DNA of 64,000 nt from Streptomyces musisoli. Lineage in GTDB: Bacteria; Actinomycetota; Actinomycetes; Streptomycetales; Streptomycetaceae. Of this stretch, positions 50,989-59,722 are shown piece by piece; within the stretch, counting starts at the first letter, position 1; each line of letters starts with the position of its first letter. The notes under the pieces were generated by a model. The model did not search any database and was not told the DNA's origin. It was given only the letters and a program-made list of their open reading frames with translations. The DNA is taken from contig NZ_JAERRH010000009.1 of the NCBI RefSeq assembly GCF_016741855.1, positions 248,001-312,000 on the forward strand, given 5' to 3'. Both the position numbers and the translations under genes were made by a program.

Positions 50989-52635
50989 ATGGACAGCCGT
51001 ACGGACCACCGACTCGACACCCAGGGCGCCGGCATCACCGTGCAGCGGGCGCTGGAGCTGCCCGGCCTGCGCAGCGGGCTGCCGGAGATCCTGGCGGGCG
51101 CCGACCGGCTCGGCCGCACCGTCCGCTGGGTGCATGCGGGCGAGGTGCCGAACATCGCCTCGCTGCTCAAGGGCGGCGAGCTGCTGCTCACCACCGGCTA
51201 CGGCCTCGGTACCCGTCCGGCCGAGCAGCGGGCGTTCGTCCGGACCCTGGCCGAGCGGGGGATCGCGGCCCTGGTGGTGGAGCTGGGCCCGCGCTTCGCC
51301 CGGCTGCCCGCGGCCCTGGTGGACACGGCCCGGGCGGCCGGTCTGCCCCTGGTCCAGCTGCACCGCGAGGTGCCGTTCGTGACGGTCACCGAGGAGGTCC
51401 ACACCGAGATCGTCAACGGCCACTACGCCCTGCTCCAGCGCGCGGAGGAGGTGCACCGGCGCTGCACCGAGGCCTTGCTGGGCGGCGGCGGCGTGCCGCA
51501 GGTGCTGGGCATCCTCGCCGGCTTCAGCGGCAACCCGGTGTTCCTGGAGACGGCGGACGGCCGGCTGCTCTACGCCGCCGGGGAAGGCCCCGAGGGCGCC
51601 GACCCGCTCCAGGTGTGGGAGGGGCTGCGCGGCCCGCACAAGGAGGCTCCGCCGCCCGCCGGTTCGGTACTGGTGGACGTGCCCGGTGGCGGCCCCGGCA
51701 CGGCGGGCTCGGTGCGCGCCCGTCTGGTCCTGCTGCCGGTCCGCGCCCCGCTGGCCCCGGTGCACCGGATCGCCGCGGAGCGGGCCGCGGGCATCCTGGC
51801 CGTGGTGCTGATGCAGGCCCGGCAGGAGGAGGAACTGGCGGCACGCGGGCGCGGCGACTTCCTCACCGATCTCGCCGAGGGCCGCATCACGGCGGAGGAC
51901 GCCCCGGCGCAGGCCCGGGTCCTCGGCTTCAAGCCCGGCGACAGCCCGCTGCTGCCGGTGGTGATGCGGATCGGGGACACCCTCTCCCCCGGCGGGGGCT
52001 GGGCGGTGCTGGCCCGGGCGGTGTCGGAGGAGCTGGCCGCGGTGGGCGTGCCGGTGCTGCTGGGAGTGCGGCCGGTGGAGGGCCGGGTCCTGGTGCTGCT
52101 GGGACTGCGCTCGGAGTCGGAACGGGCGGCGGTCGCGGACCGGGTGGCCGCTGCGCTGCGGGCGGGGGTGGACCGGGCCGGGATGCGGCGGCCGGGCTCA
52201 CCGCCACCGGTGGTGGTCGTCGGGGTGGCCGGCGGCTGGGCGGCGGCCTCGGCGGGGCTGCGGCACGCGGCGGAGACGGCGACGGCGGCCCAGGGCCTGA
52301 CCGACCGGCCCTGGTACGACGCCCGGCGCCTCGACATCGACCTGCTGCTGTGGCGGCTGCGTGACCACCCGGACCTGGCGGCCTTCGTGGACCGCGCGAT
52401 CGGCCCGCTGCGCGACCACGACCACCGCTCCAGGCCGCCGCTGCTGCCGACCCTGGAGACCTATCTCGCGCACGCCGGCCGCAAGGCGGAGACGGCCCGC
52501 GAACTGCACCTCAACCGGCAGACGCTGTACAACCGGCTCGCCCGCATCGGCGAGTTGCTCGGCACGGACCTCGACGACCCGCAGACGGTCCTGGCCCTGA
52601 GCCTGGCCCTCCGCGCCCGCCGCCACGTCCCTTAG
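50989..52635 (+). CDS. PucR-family transcriptional regulator
   Basis: A 548-residue protein. The N-terminal PucR domain has TVQRALELPGLRSGLPEILAGADRLGRTVRWVHAGEV and LLKGGELLLTTGYGL, a central region has GGDEF-like topology, and the C-terminal helix-turn-helix is YLAHAGRKAETARELHLNRQTLYNRLARIGELLG. Such activators respond to purines or other nitrogen compounds. The target is unknown; its own promoter must lie within or just after the 66-bp repeat array, and the ATG follows TAGCGT closely with no Shine-Dalgarno, so the mRNA may be leaderless. Confidence 0.9.
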   Translation: MDSRTDHRLDTQGAGITVQRALELPGLRSGLPEILAGADRLGRTVRWVHAGEVPNIASLLKGGELLLTTGYGLGTRPAEQRAFVRTLAERGIAALVVELGPRFARLPAALVDTARAAGLPLVQLHREVPFVTVTEEVHTEIVNGHYALLQRAEEVHRRCTEALLGGGGVPQVLGILAGFSGNPVFLETADGRLLYAAGEGPEGADPLQVWEGLRGPHKEAPPPAGSVLVDVPGGGPGTAGSVRARLVLLPVRAPLAPVHRIAAERAAGILAVVLMQARQEEELAARGRGDFLTDLAEGRITAEDAPAQARVLGFKPGDSPLLPVVMRIGDTLSPGGGWAVLARAVSEELAAVGVPVLLGVRPVEGRVLVLLGLRSESERAAVADRVAAALRAGVDRAGMRRPGSPPPVVVVGVAGGWAAASAGLRHAAETATAAQGLTDRPWYDARRLDIDLLLWRLRDHPDLAAFVDRAIGPLRDHDHRSRPPLLPTLETYLAHAGRKAETARELHLNRQTLYNRLARIGELLGTDLDDPQTVLALSLALRARRHVP

Positions 52636-52706
52636 AGCCTCTCTTCCGGATCATGCCGGGCTCGCGGGCGCCGGCACGGTGCCCCGGCCCGACCAGGGCG
52701 GAAGAC

Positions 52707-53843
52707 CTAGGCCAGCGGCCGGGGCTGGGTCAACTCGTCGTACACGCTGAGCACCTGGGCGACGGTCTCGTCCTCCGTCGGCCAGGTCGCCGCCTGCCGC
52801 AGCCCGCGCTCCCGCAGCAGTGCGCACCGCTCGGGGTCCGCGAGGAGCCGCAGGACCGTGGCGGCGAGGGCCGCCGGGTCGCCGTACGGTACGAGTTCGG
52901 CCGCGTCGCCGACGAGGTCCGGGACACCGCCGACCCGGGTCGCGACGAGCGGCACGCGCGCGTGCAGCGCCTCCTGCGCGAGGACGGACCGCGACTCCCA
53001 ACTGCTCGTGAGGAGCGCCAGGTCGGCGGCGGCGAGCAGTTCGGGCACGTCGTCCCGGCGCCCGATGAGCCGCACCGGCAGTCCCTCGGCCTCGATCCGC
53101 TGCTGGAGCACGGGTCGCAGCGGCCCCTCCCCCGCGATCACCACCAGCGGCGCCGGGTCCAGGTCCCGCCAGGCGCGTGCCGCGTCGAGCAGGACGTCGT
53201 AGCCGCGGTGGCGGTCCAGGGAGCCGACCGCGATGAGCACCGGGCGTCCGGTGGCGCCGAGTTCGGCCCGGACCTTGGGGCGCAGCCGGTCGGGGTCGTC
53301 GAGGACGACGGGCCGTCGCTGCCCCGGCAGGCCGACGGCCGCGAGCCGGGCGTCGCGTGCCCCCGTCCGCCGGGCGCGGTCCACCAGGTCGGAGCTGGTG
53401 CCGAGGACGACGGCCGCCGTCCGCACCACCCGCCGCTCCAGCAGCCGCAGCAACTGCCCCCGCGGTCCCTCCGCCTGCGCCCGGTTGTGCCAGGTGACGA
53501 CCAGCGGAGTGCTGCGCCCGCTGAGCGCGAGCACGGCCCGGAAGGAGGCGTGCAGCCCGTGCGCGTGCACCAGGTCGGCGTTGGCGCAGGCCGTCCGGAG
53601 CGCGGCCACGGAGACGGGGTCACTGCTGCGGGGCACGTGCACATGGTCGGCCCCGACTCCGGAGAAGTCGTAGGCGCGGTCGGCCTCGACGGGGGCGCAC
53701 ACCGTGACCCGCACGCCCCTGGCCACGAGCCCGTCCGCCAGCGAACGCACATGCGCGCTGCTGCAGGCGTTGCCTCCGCCCAGCACCTGCACGGTGCGCA
53801 GCGGCGACTGGCCGTGCGGTGCGTTGCTGCTCAGGGGGCTCAC
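52707..53843 (-). CDS. GT4-family glycosyltransferase
   Basis: A 378-residue GT-B enzyme: TVQVLGGGNACSSAHVRSLADGLVARG at the N-terminal fold, DLVHAHGLHASFRAVL, then VLIAVGSLDRHRGYDVLLDAARAW and the donor-binding E-x7-E region SVLAQEALHARVPLVATRVGGVPDLVGD. It probably transfers a sugar to a cell-envelope lipid or polysaccharide. GTG 53843. It lies about 200 bases downstream of the MraY-like gene on the same strand and may act with it and the PIG-V-like enzyme in envelope glycolipid synthesis (inference). Confidence 0.85.
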   Translation of the reverse strand: MSPLSSNAPHGQSPLRTVQVLGGGNACSSAHVRSLADGLVARGVRVTVCAPVEADRAYDFSGVGADHVHVPRSSDPVSVAALRTACANADLVHAHGLHASFRAVLALSGRSTPLVVTWHNRAQAEGPRGQLLRLLERRVVRTAAVVLGTSSDLVDRARRTGARDARLAAVGLPGQRRPVVLDDPDRLRPKVRAELGATGRPVLIAVGSLDRHRGYDVLLDAARAWRDLDPAPLVVIAGEGPLRPVLQQRIEAEGLPVRLIGRRDDVPELLAAADLALLTSSWESRSVLAQEALHARVPLVATRVGGVPDLVGDAAELVPYGDPAALAATVLRLLADPERCALLRERGLRQAATWPTEDETVAQVLSVYDELTQPRPLA

Positions 53844-54040
53844 GGGGCCGGCGCTCCTGGTTCTGCGTGGGCGGTCACGAGGAAACGTACAGAAGGTAGC
53901 GGGCTCAATGGGGCGGAAGGACGTACCCCGCGCGCCTCCCGCGCGGACCGTGTTCCCTCAAGCATGCCAGGGGGAGCGGCGGTTGCGGGAAATCCGGAGG
54001 GCGCACAGTGCGGCGGGCCGGGGCAATGCGCCGGAGCACG

Positions 54041-54856
54041 TCACCCACAAGGGTGAGGAACGCCTGCCGCACCGGACCCCGTGCGTTCGCGTCCGACGAG
54101 GTCAGACCATCGCGGTGAGCGCGCCCACGCGGTGACGCGGTCCCCGTGCACGGCGGCGGCCACGACGGCGACGGCGTGCGCGAGCAGCCCCGCGCGCCGG
54201 TTGCCCGCCGCCACGGCCGCCCCCAGAGCGGCACCGAGGGCGTGCGCCCCCATGTCCCCGATCATGGCGCGCCCACCGACATCCTCGCGCAGCACGGCCG
54301 CCGCGCCGCCCACCGCGACGGCGGCGAGTTCGCCGCCCGGTCCCTTCCGCAGCAGCCCCGGTGCCCCGAGCGCGAGTACCGCGCCGAGCGCCCTGCCCGG
54401 CCGTACGTCGACCAGGTTGACGAAGTGGGCGGTTCCCGCGATCACGACGCCGGCGAGCAGCTTGTCCAGGGGCCGTTCCTTCAGCAGCGCGCCCGCGAGG
54501 AGTCCGGCCGCGGACACCCCGAACAGCTTGACGGCGCCGCTGGTGATCTCACCGTTGCGCAGCGCCCCGAGATGCGCCCGGAAGCCACGCCGGTGATCCC
54601 CGGCGACGTCGTCGTACGCCCCGCAGGCTCCGGCGGCCAGCACGGCGAGCCCCGCACCGGGGTGCACCCGGCCGGCGGCGACCGCCGTGCCCAGCGCCGA
54701 GGCGGGCGCCGCGTACAGCTCGACGCTCCGCCCGGCGTGGTTCCTCCGCTCCCAGCGTGCGGGGCCCCCGGGCGGGTTGGCCCGCAGGAGGACGAAGCCG
54801 GCCCGGGTGAGCGCGGCGGACAGCAGAAGGGACCGGGACCTCCGGGCGACGATCAT
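54041..54856 (-). CDS. MraY/WecA-like membrane protein
   Basis: A 271-residue, mainly hydrophobic protein with about 7 TM segments. CGAYDDVAGDHRRGFRAHLGALRNGEITSGAVKL resembles the DD-containing cytoplasmic loop of the polyprenyl-phosphate sugar-phosphate transferases (MraY/WecA), and IGDMGAHALGAALG resembles the later catalytic Asp loop. The protein is shorter than MraY (~350), so it may be a degenerate or specialised member. Its place beside recN and a GT4 gene is shared with other Streptomyces, as far as I recall. Function is inferred from motifs only. Confidence 0.7.
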   Translation of the reverse strand: MIVARRSRSLLLSAALTRAGFVLLRANPPGGPARWERRNHAGRSVELYAAPASALGTAVAAGRVHPGAGLAVLAAGACGAYDDVAGDHRRGFRAHLGALRNGEITSGAVKLFGVSAAGLLAGALLKERPLDKLLAGVVIAGTAHFVNLVDVRPGRALGAVLALGAPGLLRKGPGGELAAVAVGGAAAVLREDVGGRAMIGDMGAHALGAALGAAVAAGNRRAGLLAHAVAVVAAAVHGDRVTAWARSPRWSDLVGRERTGSGAAGVPHPCG

Positions 54857-54891
54857 CCGACCACCCTAAGTCCCACCGAACTCCGGCCGCC

Positions 54892-55145
54892 CGTTCCGCG
54901 AGGGATCCGCCCGCACGCTCCCCGAGGGATCCGCCCGCAGGTTCCGCCGCAGACCCGGCCGCACGTTTTCGGTGCAGCTCCGGCCGCACGTTCCCGCGGA
55001 GATCGGCCCGCCCGGTTCTCGCGGAGATCCGGCCCCACGTTCCGGTGGAGGACGGCCCGCCTGGTTCCGCCAGAGACCCGCCTGGTTTCGCCAGAGATCC
55101 CCGGTTCTGCCAAAGATCCGCTCGGTTTCGCTAGAGATCCGCCCG
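54892..55145. repeat. Degenerate tandem repeats, 19-26 bp, at the 3' end of recN
   Basis: About eleven units of the form GTT(C/T)CGC-(G/C)(A/G)GAGATCCGCCCG can be aligned head to tail from 54892 to 55145. Examples: CGAGGGATCCGCCCGC twice at the left, and TTTCGCCAGAGATCC and TTTCGCTAGAGATCC at the right. The last unit contains the recN stop codon (CTA on this strand at 55131-55133) and its final codons, so the array seems to have grown from the end of recN. No gene lies in 54857-55130. Confidence 0.75.
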
Positions 55146-56861
55146 GGCCGTCGCCAGCAGCTCCTCCGCGTGCGCGCGGGCCGTCTCGGAGTCCTCCTGG
55201 CCGGCCAGCATGCGGGACAGCTCGCGGATCCGCTCCTCGCCCTCCAGCACCTTCACACCGGACCGGGTGACCGACCCGTCGTTGGTCTTCTCCACCAGCA
55301 GCTGCCGGTCGGCGAACGCGGCGACCTGCGGCAGGTGGGTGACCACGACGACCTGCGCGGTCCTGGCGAGCTTCGCCAGGCGCCGGCCGATCTCGACCGC
55401 CGCCTTGCCGCCGACACCGGCGTCGACCTCGTCGAAGAGATACGTCGGCACGGGGTCCGTCCCCGCGAACACGACCTCGACGGCGAGCATCACCCGGGAC
55501 AGCTCACCACCGGAGGCGCCCTTGGCGATGGGCCGCGGCGGGGCGCCCGGGTGCGGGGCGAGCAGCAGTTCGACCTCGTCCACGCCCGACGGGCCGTAGG
55601 CGACCGTCCGCCCGCCGACCTCGACGCCCTCCGGGTCCTCGGTCTGCCGGAGGTCGAACGACACGCGCGCGTGGGGCATCGCCAGCGAGGCCAGCTCGGC
55701 GGTCACCGCCGCGGCGAACCGCTCGGCGGCCTCGGTCCGCGCGTCCGTCAACGCCTGCGCGAGACCGCCCAGTTCGGTGCGGAGCGCGTCCCGCTCGGCG
55801 GTCAGCTCCCCGATCCGCTCGTCGTCGCCGTCCAGCTCGCCGAGCCGGGCGGCGCTCTGCTCGGACCACGCGAGGACGGCGTTCACGTCCTCGCCGTACT
55901 TGCGCGTCAACGCGGTCAGCGCGGCCCGGCGCTCCTCCACGGCGGCCAGCCGCAGCGGGTCGGCGTCGAGATCGTCGGCGTATCCCGCCAGCTCACCCGC
56001 CACATCGCCGAGCAGGATGCCGATCTCCCCGATCCGGTCGGCGAGCGCGGCCAGCGCCGGATCGTGCGACCGCACGGCCTCCAGGGCGCGGTGGGCGCCC
56101 GCGACCAGGGTCGAGGCGTCGATCCCCTCGGGGTCCTCCGGATTGCCCGCGAGAGCGGCGTGCCCGGCCGTCGCGGCGGAGGACAGCGCCTCGGCGTGCC
56201 CCAGCCGCTCGGCCTCCTCGGCCAGCTCCGCGTCCTCGCCGGGCCGGGGCTCCACGGCGGCGATCTCGTCGAGCCCGTACCGCAGCATGTCGGCTTCCTG
56301 CGCCCGCTCACGCGCGCGCGTGGTGATCTCCTCCAGCTCGGTGGAGACGGCCCGCAGCCGCTTGTACGCCTCCGTGTACTTGGCGAGCGGCACGGCGACG
56401 GTGTCGCCCGCGTACCGGTCGAGCGCCTGCCGCTGCCGGGACTGCTTCAGCAGCCCCTGCTGGTCGGTCTGCCCGTGCACGGCCGCCAGGTCGTCGGCCA
56501 GCTCGGCGAGCAGCCCGACGGGCACGCTGCGCCCGCCCAGATGCGCCCGGGAGCGGCCCTCGGCGGAGATGGTGCGGCTGATCAGCAGGGCTCCGTCGTC
56601 CAGCTCCGCCCCGGCCTCCTCGGCGCGTACGACGGCGGCGGCGCCGGAGGGTACGGCGACCCGTCCCTCCACGACCGCCTTCTCGGCCCCGACCCGCACG
56701 AGCGCCGGGTCCGCCCGGCCGCCGAGCAGCAGCCCGAGGCTCGTGACCACCATGGTCTTGCCCGCACCCGTCTCACCGGTGACGGCGGTGAACCCCGGCG
56801 ACAGCTCGACGACGGCATCGTCGATGACCCCGAGCGACCGTATCCGCATCTCCTCCAACAC
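55131..56861 (-). CDS. recN: DNA repair ATPase RecN
   Basis: A 576-residue SMC-like protein: N-terminal Walker A GETGAGKT, a long coiled-coil region (about 160-370, for example YTEAYKRLRAVSTELEEITTRARERAQEAD), then the ABC signature ASGGELSRVMLAV and Walker B PTYLFDEVDAGVGGKAAVEIG. It acts in double-strand-break repair. The start is uncertain: GTG 56861 (MLEEMRIRSLG) is used; ATG 56849 and 56873 are in frame. nadK and recN are separated by 153 bp. The gene ends inside a degenerate repeat array. Confidence 0.95.
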   Translation of the reverse strand: MLEEMRIRSLGVIDDAVVELSPGFTAVTGETGAGKTMVVTSLGLLLGGRADPALVRVGAEKAVVEGRVAVPSGAAAVVRAEEAGAELDDGALLISRTISAEGRSRAHLGGRSVPVGLLAELADDLAAVHGQTDQQGLLKQSRQRQALDRYAGDTVAVPLAKYTEAYKRLRAVSTELEEITTRARERAQEADMLRYGLDEIAAVEPRPGEDAELAEEAERLGHAEALSSAATAGHAALAGNPEDPEGIDASTLVAGAHRALEAVRSHDPALAALADRIGEIGILLGDVAGELAGYADDLDADPLRLAAVEERRAALTALTRKYGEDVNAVLAWSEQSAARLGELDGDDERIGELTAERDALRTELGGLAQALTDARTEAAERFAAAVTAELASLAMPHARVSFDLRQTEDPEGVEVGGRTVAYGPSGVDEVELLLAPHPGAPPRPIAKGASGGELSRVMLAVEVVFAGTDPVPTYLFDEVDAGVGGKAAVEIGRRLAKLARTAQVVVVTHLPQVAAFADRQLLVEKTNDGSVTRSGVKVLEGEERIRELSRMLAGQEDSETARAHAEELLATARADL

Positions 56862-57014
56862 GGAACAGACCATACGAGGTCCGGGGCACGGAACGCACAT
56901 GGCCCGCCCATGTCACTCCGCCGAGTGGTCCCCCGCCGAGGGGCGCGGGGCACCGTGCGACCGGCCCCACGCACCCACGGCCGCCGACGAAGCGTGACCA
57001 CCCCCCACAAACCG

Positions 57015-57920
57015 CTAGTGGGGTGCCCCTCGCCACCCGGTGGTCGGCAGCGCGAACTTCGCGACGAGCCGATCCGTGAACGAAGAGTGATGCAGCCGCG
57101 CGAGCCGGACCGGCACCGCCCCCCGCCGCACCTCCACCCGGGCCCCGGGCGGCAACTCGACGGTCCGCCGCCCGTCGCACCACAGCACACCCGGCGGGAT
57201 GTGCGGCAGGACCTCCACCGCGAGCACCGAGTCCGGCGAGGTGACCAACGGCTTGGCGAACAGCGCGTGCGCACTGATCGGCACCATCAGCAGCGCCTCC
57301 ACCTCGGGCCACACCACCGGCCCGCCGGCGGAGAACGCGTACGCCGTGGACCCGGTCGGCGTGGACAGCACGACACCGTCGCAGCCGAACCCCGTCACCG
57401 GCCGCCCGTCGATCTCCAGCACGACTTCCAGCAGCTTCTCGGCGCCCGCCTTCTGCACGGCCGCCTCGTTCAGCGCCCAGTCCGTGTGCACGATGTCGCC
57501 GTTGCGGTGCACGACGACGTCGACGGTCATCCGTTCCTCGACCTCGTACGACCGCGCCACCACCCGGTCCACCACCCGGTCGAGGTCGTCACGCTCGGCC
57601 TCCGCGAGGAATCCGACGCGGCCGAGGTTGACGCCGAGCATCGGCACCCCGGAGGCCCGCGCGAACTCGGCCCCCCGCAGCAGCGTGCCGTCGCCGCCCA
57701 GCACGATCAGCAGCTCGCACCCGTCCAGGCACTGCGGCGTCGCCTCCTTGACGAGGCCCACCTCGTCCGGAAGCGGCAGGTCGCGCGCCTCCTCCTCCAG
57801 CACCCGCACCCCGATGCCATGCCGCAGCAGGCCCTTGACGACGAGTTCCGCACTGCGGATCGCCGCGGGCCGCCCGGTGTGGGCGAGCAGGAAAACAGTA
57901 CGCGCCAGGTTCTGTGTCAA
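57015..57920 (-). CDS. nadK: NAD kinase
   Basis: A 301-residue enzyme with LIVLGGDGTLLRGAEFAR (GGDG ATP/NAD site), LGVNLGRVGFLAE, WALNEAAVQKA (NE motif) and GCDGVVLSTPTGSTAYAFSAGGPVVWPEV. It phosphorylates NAD to NADP. The start is TTG 57920, overlapping the tlyA stop (TTGA) with GGGG upstream. The tlyA-nadK-recN order is conserved across Actinobacteria. Confidence 0.95.
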   Translation of the reverse strand: MTQNLARTVFLLAHTGRPAAIRSAELVVKGLLRHGIGVRVLEEEARDLPLPDEVGLVKEATPQCLDGCELLIVLGGDGTLLRGAEFARASGVPMLGVNLGRVGFLAEAERDDLDRVVDRVVARSYEVEERMTVDVVVHRNGDIVHTDWALNEAAVQKAGAEKLLEVVLEIDGRPVTGFGCDGVVLSTPTGSTAYAFSAGGPVVWPEVEALLMVPISAHALFAKPLVTSPDSVLAVEVLPHIPPGVLWCDGRRTVELPPGARVEVRRGAVPVRLARLHHSSFTDRLVAKFALPTTGWRGAPH

Positions 57921-58732
57921 CGCGGCCCCTCCGCCACTGCACGTTCGACGTCGGCCGGGTCCACCTGGGGTGCCCCCGCCCGCAGCCAGAGAAAGTACTC
58001 GACGTTCCCCGAGGGCCCGGGCAGCGGACTGGCGGTGACCCCTCGCACCCCGAGCCCAAGCTCCCACGCCTTCTCGGCCACTCCCCGCACGGCCTCCGCC
58101 CGCAGCTGCGGACTCCGTACGACACCCCCGCTGCCGAGCCGCTCCTTCCCCACCTCGAACTGCGGCTTGACCATCATCACCAAGTCGGCGTCCGCTGTCA
58201 CGCACCGCTTCAGGGCAGGCAGCACCAGCCCGAGCGGAATGAAGGACAGATCGCCCACGACAAGATCCACAGGTTCCCCATCGATCGCCTCAAGCGTCAA
58301 CTCGCGTACGTTCGTACGGTCCTTGACGGTGACGCGTTCATCGTTCTGGAGAGACCAGGCGAGCTGTCCGTAGCCGACGTCCACCGCGACGACATGGCCG
58401 GCGCCCGCGCGCAGCAGCACGTCGGTGAAGCCGCCGGTGGACGCGCCGGCGTCCAGCGCGCGCCGGCCCTCGACCACGAGCCCCTGCGGCACGAAGGCCG
58501 CAAGCGCGCCGGCCAGCTTGTGCCCGCCCCGGGAGACGTAGTCGGGGTCGCTGTCGTCGCTCCGGACGACGATCGCCGCCGCGGTCTCCACCTGGGTGGC
58601 CGGCTTGGTCGCGACGGTCTTGCCGACGGTGACCCGCCCGGCGGCGATCAGCTGGCTGGCGTGCTCGCGCGAGCGGGCGAGCTTCCGGCGGACCAGCTCC
58701 GCGTCGAGACGGCGGCGTGCGACTCCTGCCAC
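57917..58732 (-). CDS. tlyA: TlyA-family rRNA 2'-O-methyltransferase
   Basis: A 271-residue protein. An N-terminal S4 RNA-binding domain (RLDAELVRRKLARSREHASQLIAAGRVTV) precedes the FtsJ-like methyltransferase domain (YVSRGGHKLAGAL, ALDAGASTGGFTDVLLRAGAGHVVAVDVGYGQL, VVGDLSFIPL, MMVKPQFEVG). In mycobacteria TlyA methylates 16S and 23S rRNA and gives capreomycin susceptibility. GTG 58732. It is coupled to nadK downstream. Confidence 0.93.
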   Translation of the reverse strand: MAGVARRRLDAELVRRKLARSREHASQLIAAGRVTVGKTVATKPATQVETAAAIVVRSDDSDPDYVSRGGHKLAGALAAFVPQGLVVEGRRALDAGASTGGFTDVLLRAGAGHVVAVDVGYGQLAWSLQNDERVTVKDRTNVRELTLEAIDGEPVDLVVGDLSFIPLGLVLPALKRCVTADADLVMMVKPQFEVGKERLGSGGVVRSPQLRAEAVRGVAEKAWELGLGVRGVTASPLPGPSGNVEYFLWLRAGAPQVDPADVERAVAEGPR

Positions 58733-58808
58733 GTTCGGTTCAGCTCCTGCTCTGGTACGGCGTCGGTGACGCCGGATGCGACGATCGAAAGGCGGGACCC
58801 GAAGGATC

Positions 58809-59093
58809 TCACCGAGGGGCGGCGGTCGGGTGACCGCCGGGAACCGGAGGTCCCGGGCGGGCGTCGAGCGCGGTGAGCGCGTCACGCAGCCCCCTGTGTA
58901 CATCCTCGTACACCTCGACATGGCCGTCGGTGGCGAGGTGGTCGGTGTCGGCCAGCCGTTCCAGCTGCGCGTCGACCTCGGCGTTGCCGGTAGGGGTGCG
59001 CGGGACGTCCAGGGGGGCCGGGGCGGCGGGGTCGTACTCGGGCTCGGACTCGGCCACGGCTTCCGCGGGGGCCTCGGACACGGACTCGCTCAT
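58809..59093 (-). CDS. Small conserved acidic protein, 94 residues
   Basis: The N-terminal 35 residues are acidic and disordered (SEAPAEAVAESEPEYDPAAP). The C-terminal part NAEVDAQLERLADTDHLATDGHVEVYEDVHRGLRDALTALDA is a compact helical region that looks conserved. No catalytic motif. It lies just upstream of tlyA on the same strand (76-bp gap), so it may be the first gene of the tlyA-nadK-recN operon. Function unknown. Confidence 0.75.
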   Translation of the reverse strand: MSESVSEAPAEAVAESEPEYDPAAPAPLDVPRTPTGNAEVDAQLERLADTDHLATDGHVEVYEDVHRGLRDALTALDARPGPPVPGGHPTAAPR

Positions 59094-59135
59094 GCCCAGA
59101 CGCTACCCCGAACCCCTGGGGTACCGTCGTGGACG

Positions 59136-59483
59136 ATGGCCACGATCGAGGAGTGCCGCGCCGCACTGGGGAAGCTTTCGGACAACATGCAGGGCGCCGA
59201 GGGCGAGGTCGGCGCTGCTGCCGCCCTGGACCGCTCGGTGAGCTGTCACATCACGGATCTGGACGTCACCTTCGTCGGCCGGATGACCGGCGGCCGGCTG
59301 GAGGTCGACGAGACCATCCCCGGCCCGCCCCGCGAGAAGGCACGGATCCGGCTCGCCATGGCGGGGGACGATCTGGTGGCCCTGGTGGGCGGTGAGCTGA
59401 ACTTCGCGACCGCCTGGGGTTCGGGCCGGGTGAAGCTGGACGCGAGCCTGCTGGATCTGTTCCGGCTGAGAAAGCTGCTGTAA
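59136..59483 (+). CDS. SCP2 sterol-binding-domain protein
   Basis: A 115-residue single-domain SCP2-like protein: SVSCHITDLDVTFVGRMTGGRLEVDE, KARIRLAMAGDDLVALVGGELNFATAWGSGRVKLDASLLDLFRLRKLL. The hydrophobic tunnel fold binds lipids or fatty acyl groups. Divergent from the 94-residue gene across 42 bp. The stop is followed directly by a tandem repeat array. Confidence 0.85.
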   Translation: MATIEECRAALGKLSDNMQGAEGEVGAAAALDRSVSCHITDLDVTFVGRMTGGRLEVDETIPGPPREKARIRLAMAGDDLVALVGGELNFATAWGSGRVKLDASLLDLFRLRKLL

Positions 59484-59690
59484 GCCCGCAGGGGGAAGCC
59501 GTTGGGGGCTCGTTCGCGGGAAGCCGTTGGGGCTCCTTCACGGGGAGCCGCTGGGGCTCGTTCGCGGGAAGCCGCCGTGGACCCGCCCACGGCAAGCCGC
59601 TGCGGGCACGGCCACGGGAAGCCGCGGTGAGCCCGTTCGCCGGGCGCCGCCGTGAGCCCGTTCGCCGGACGTCGTTGCGGGGGGCCGCGG
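59484..59690. repeat. Degenerate tandem repeats, about 24-26 bp, after the SCP2 gene
   Basis: About eight head-to-tail units resemble GCTCGTTCGCGGGAAGCCGTTGG, starting right after the SCP2 stop. Units near 59510 and 59548 share TCGTTCGCGGGAAGCCG exactly, and later units drift to AGCCCGTTCGCCGG. The array fills the gap to the convergent ABC transporter operon, and no gene or clear terminator is seen. Confidence 0.75.
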
Positions 59691-59722
59691 CCGGGCGCCC
59701 GGTGTCTTGGCCGGCCTGGCCG

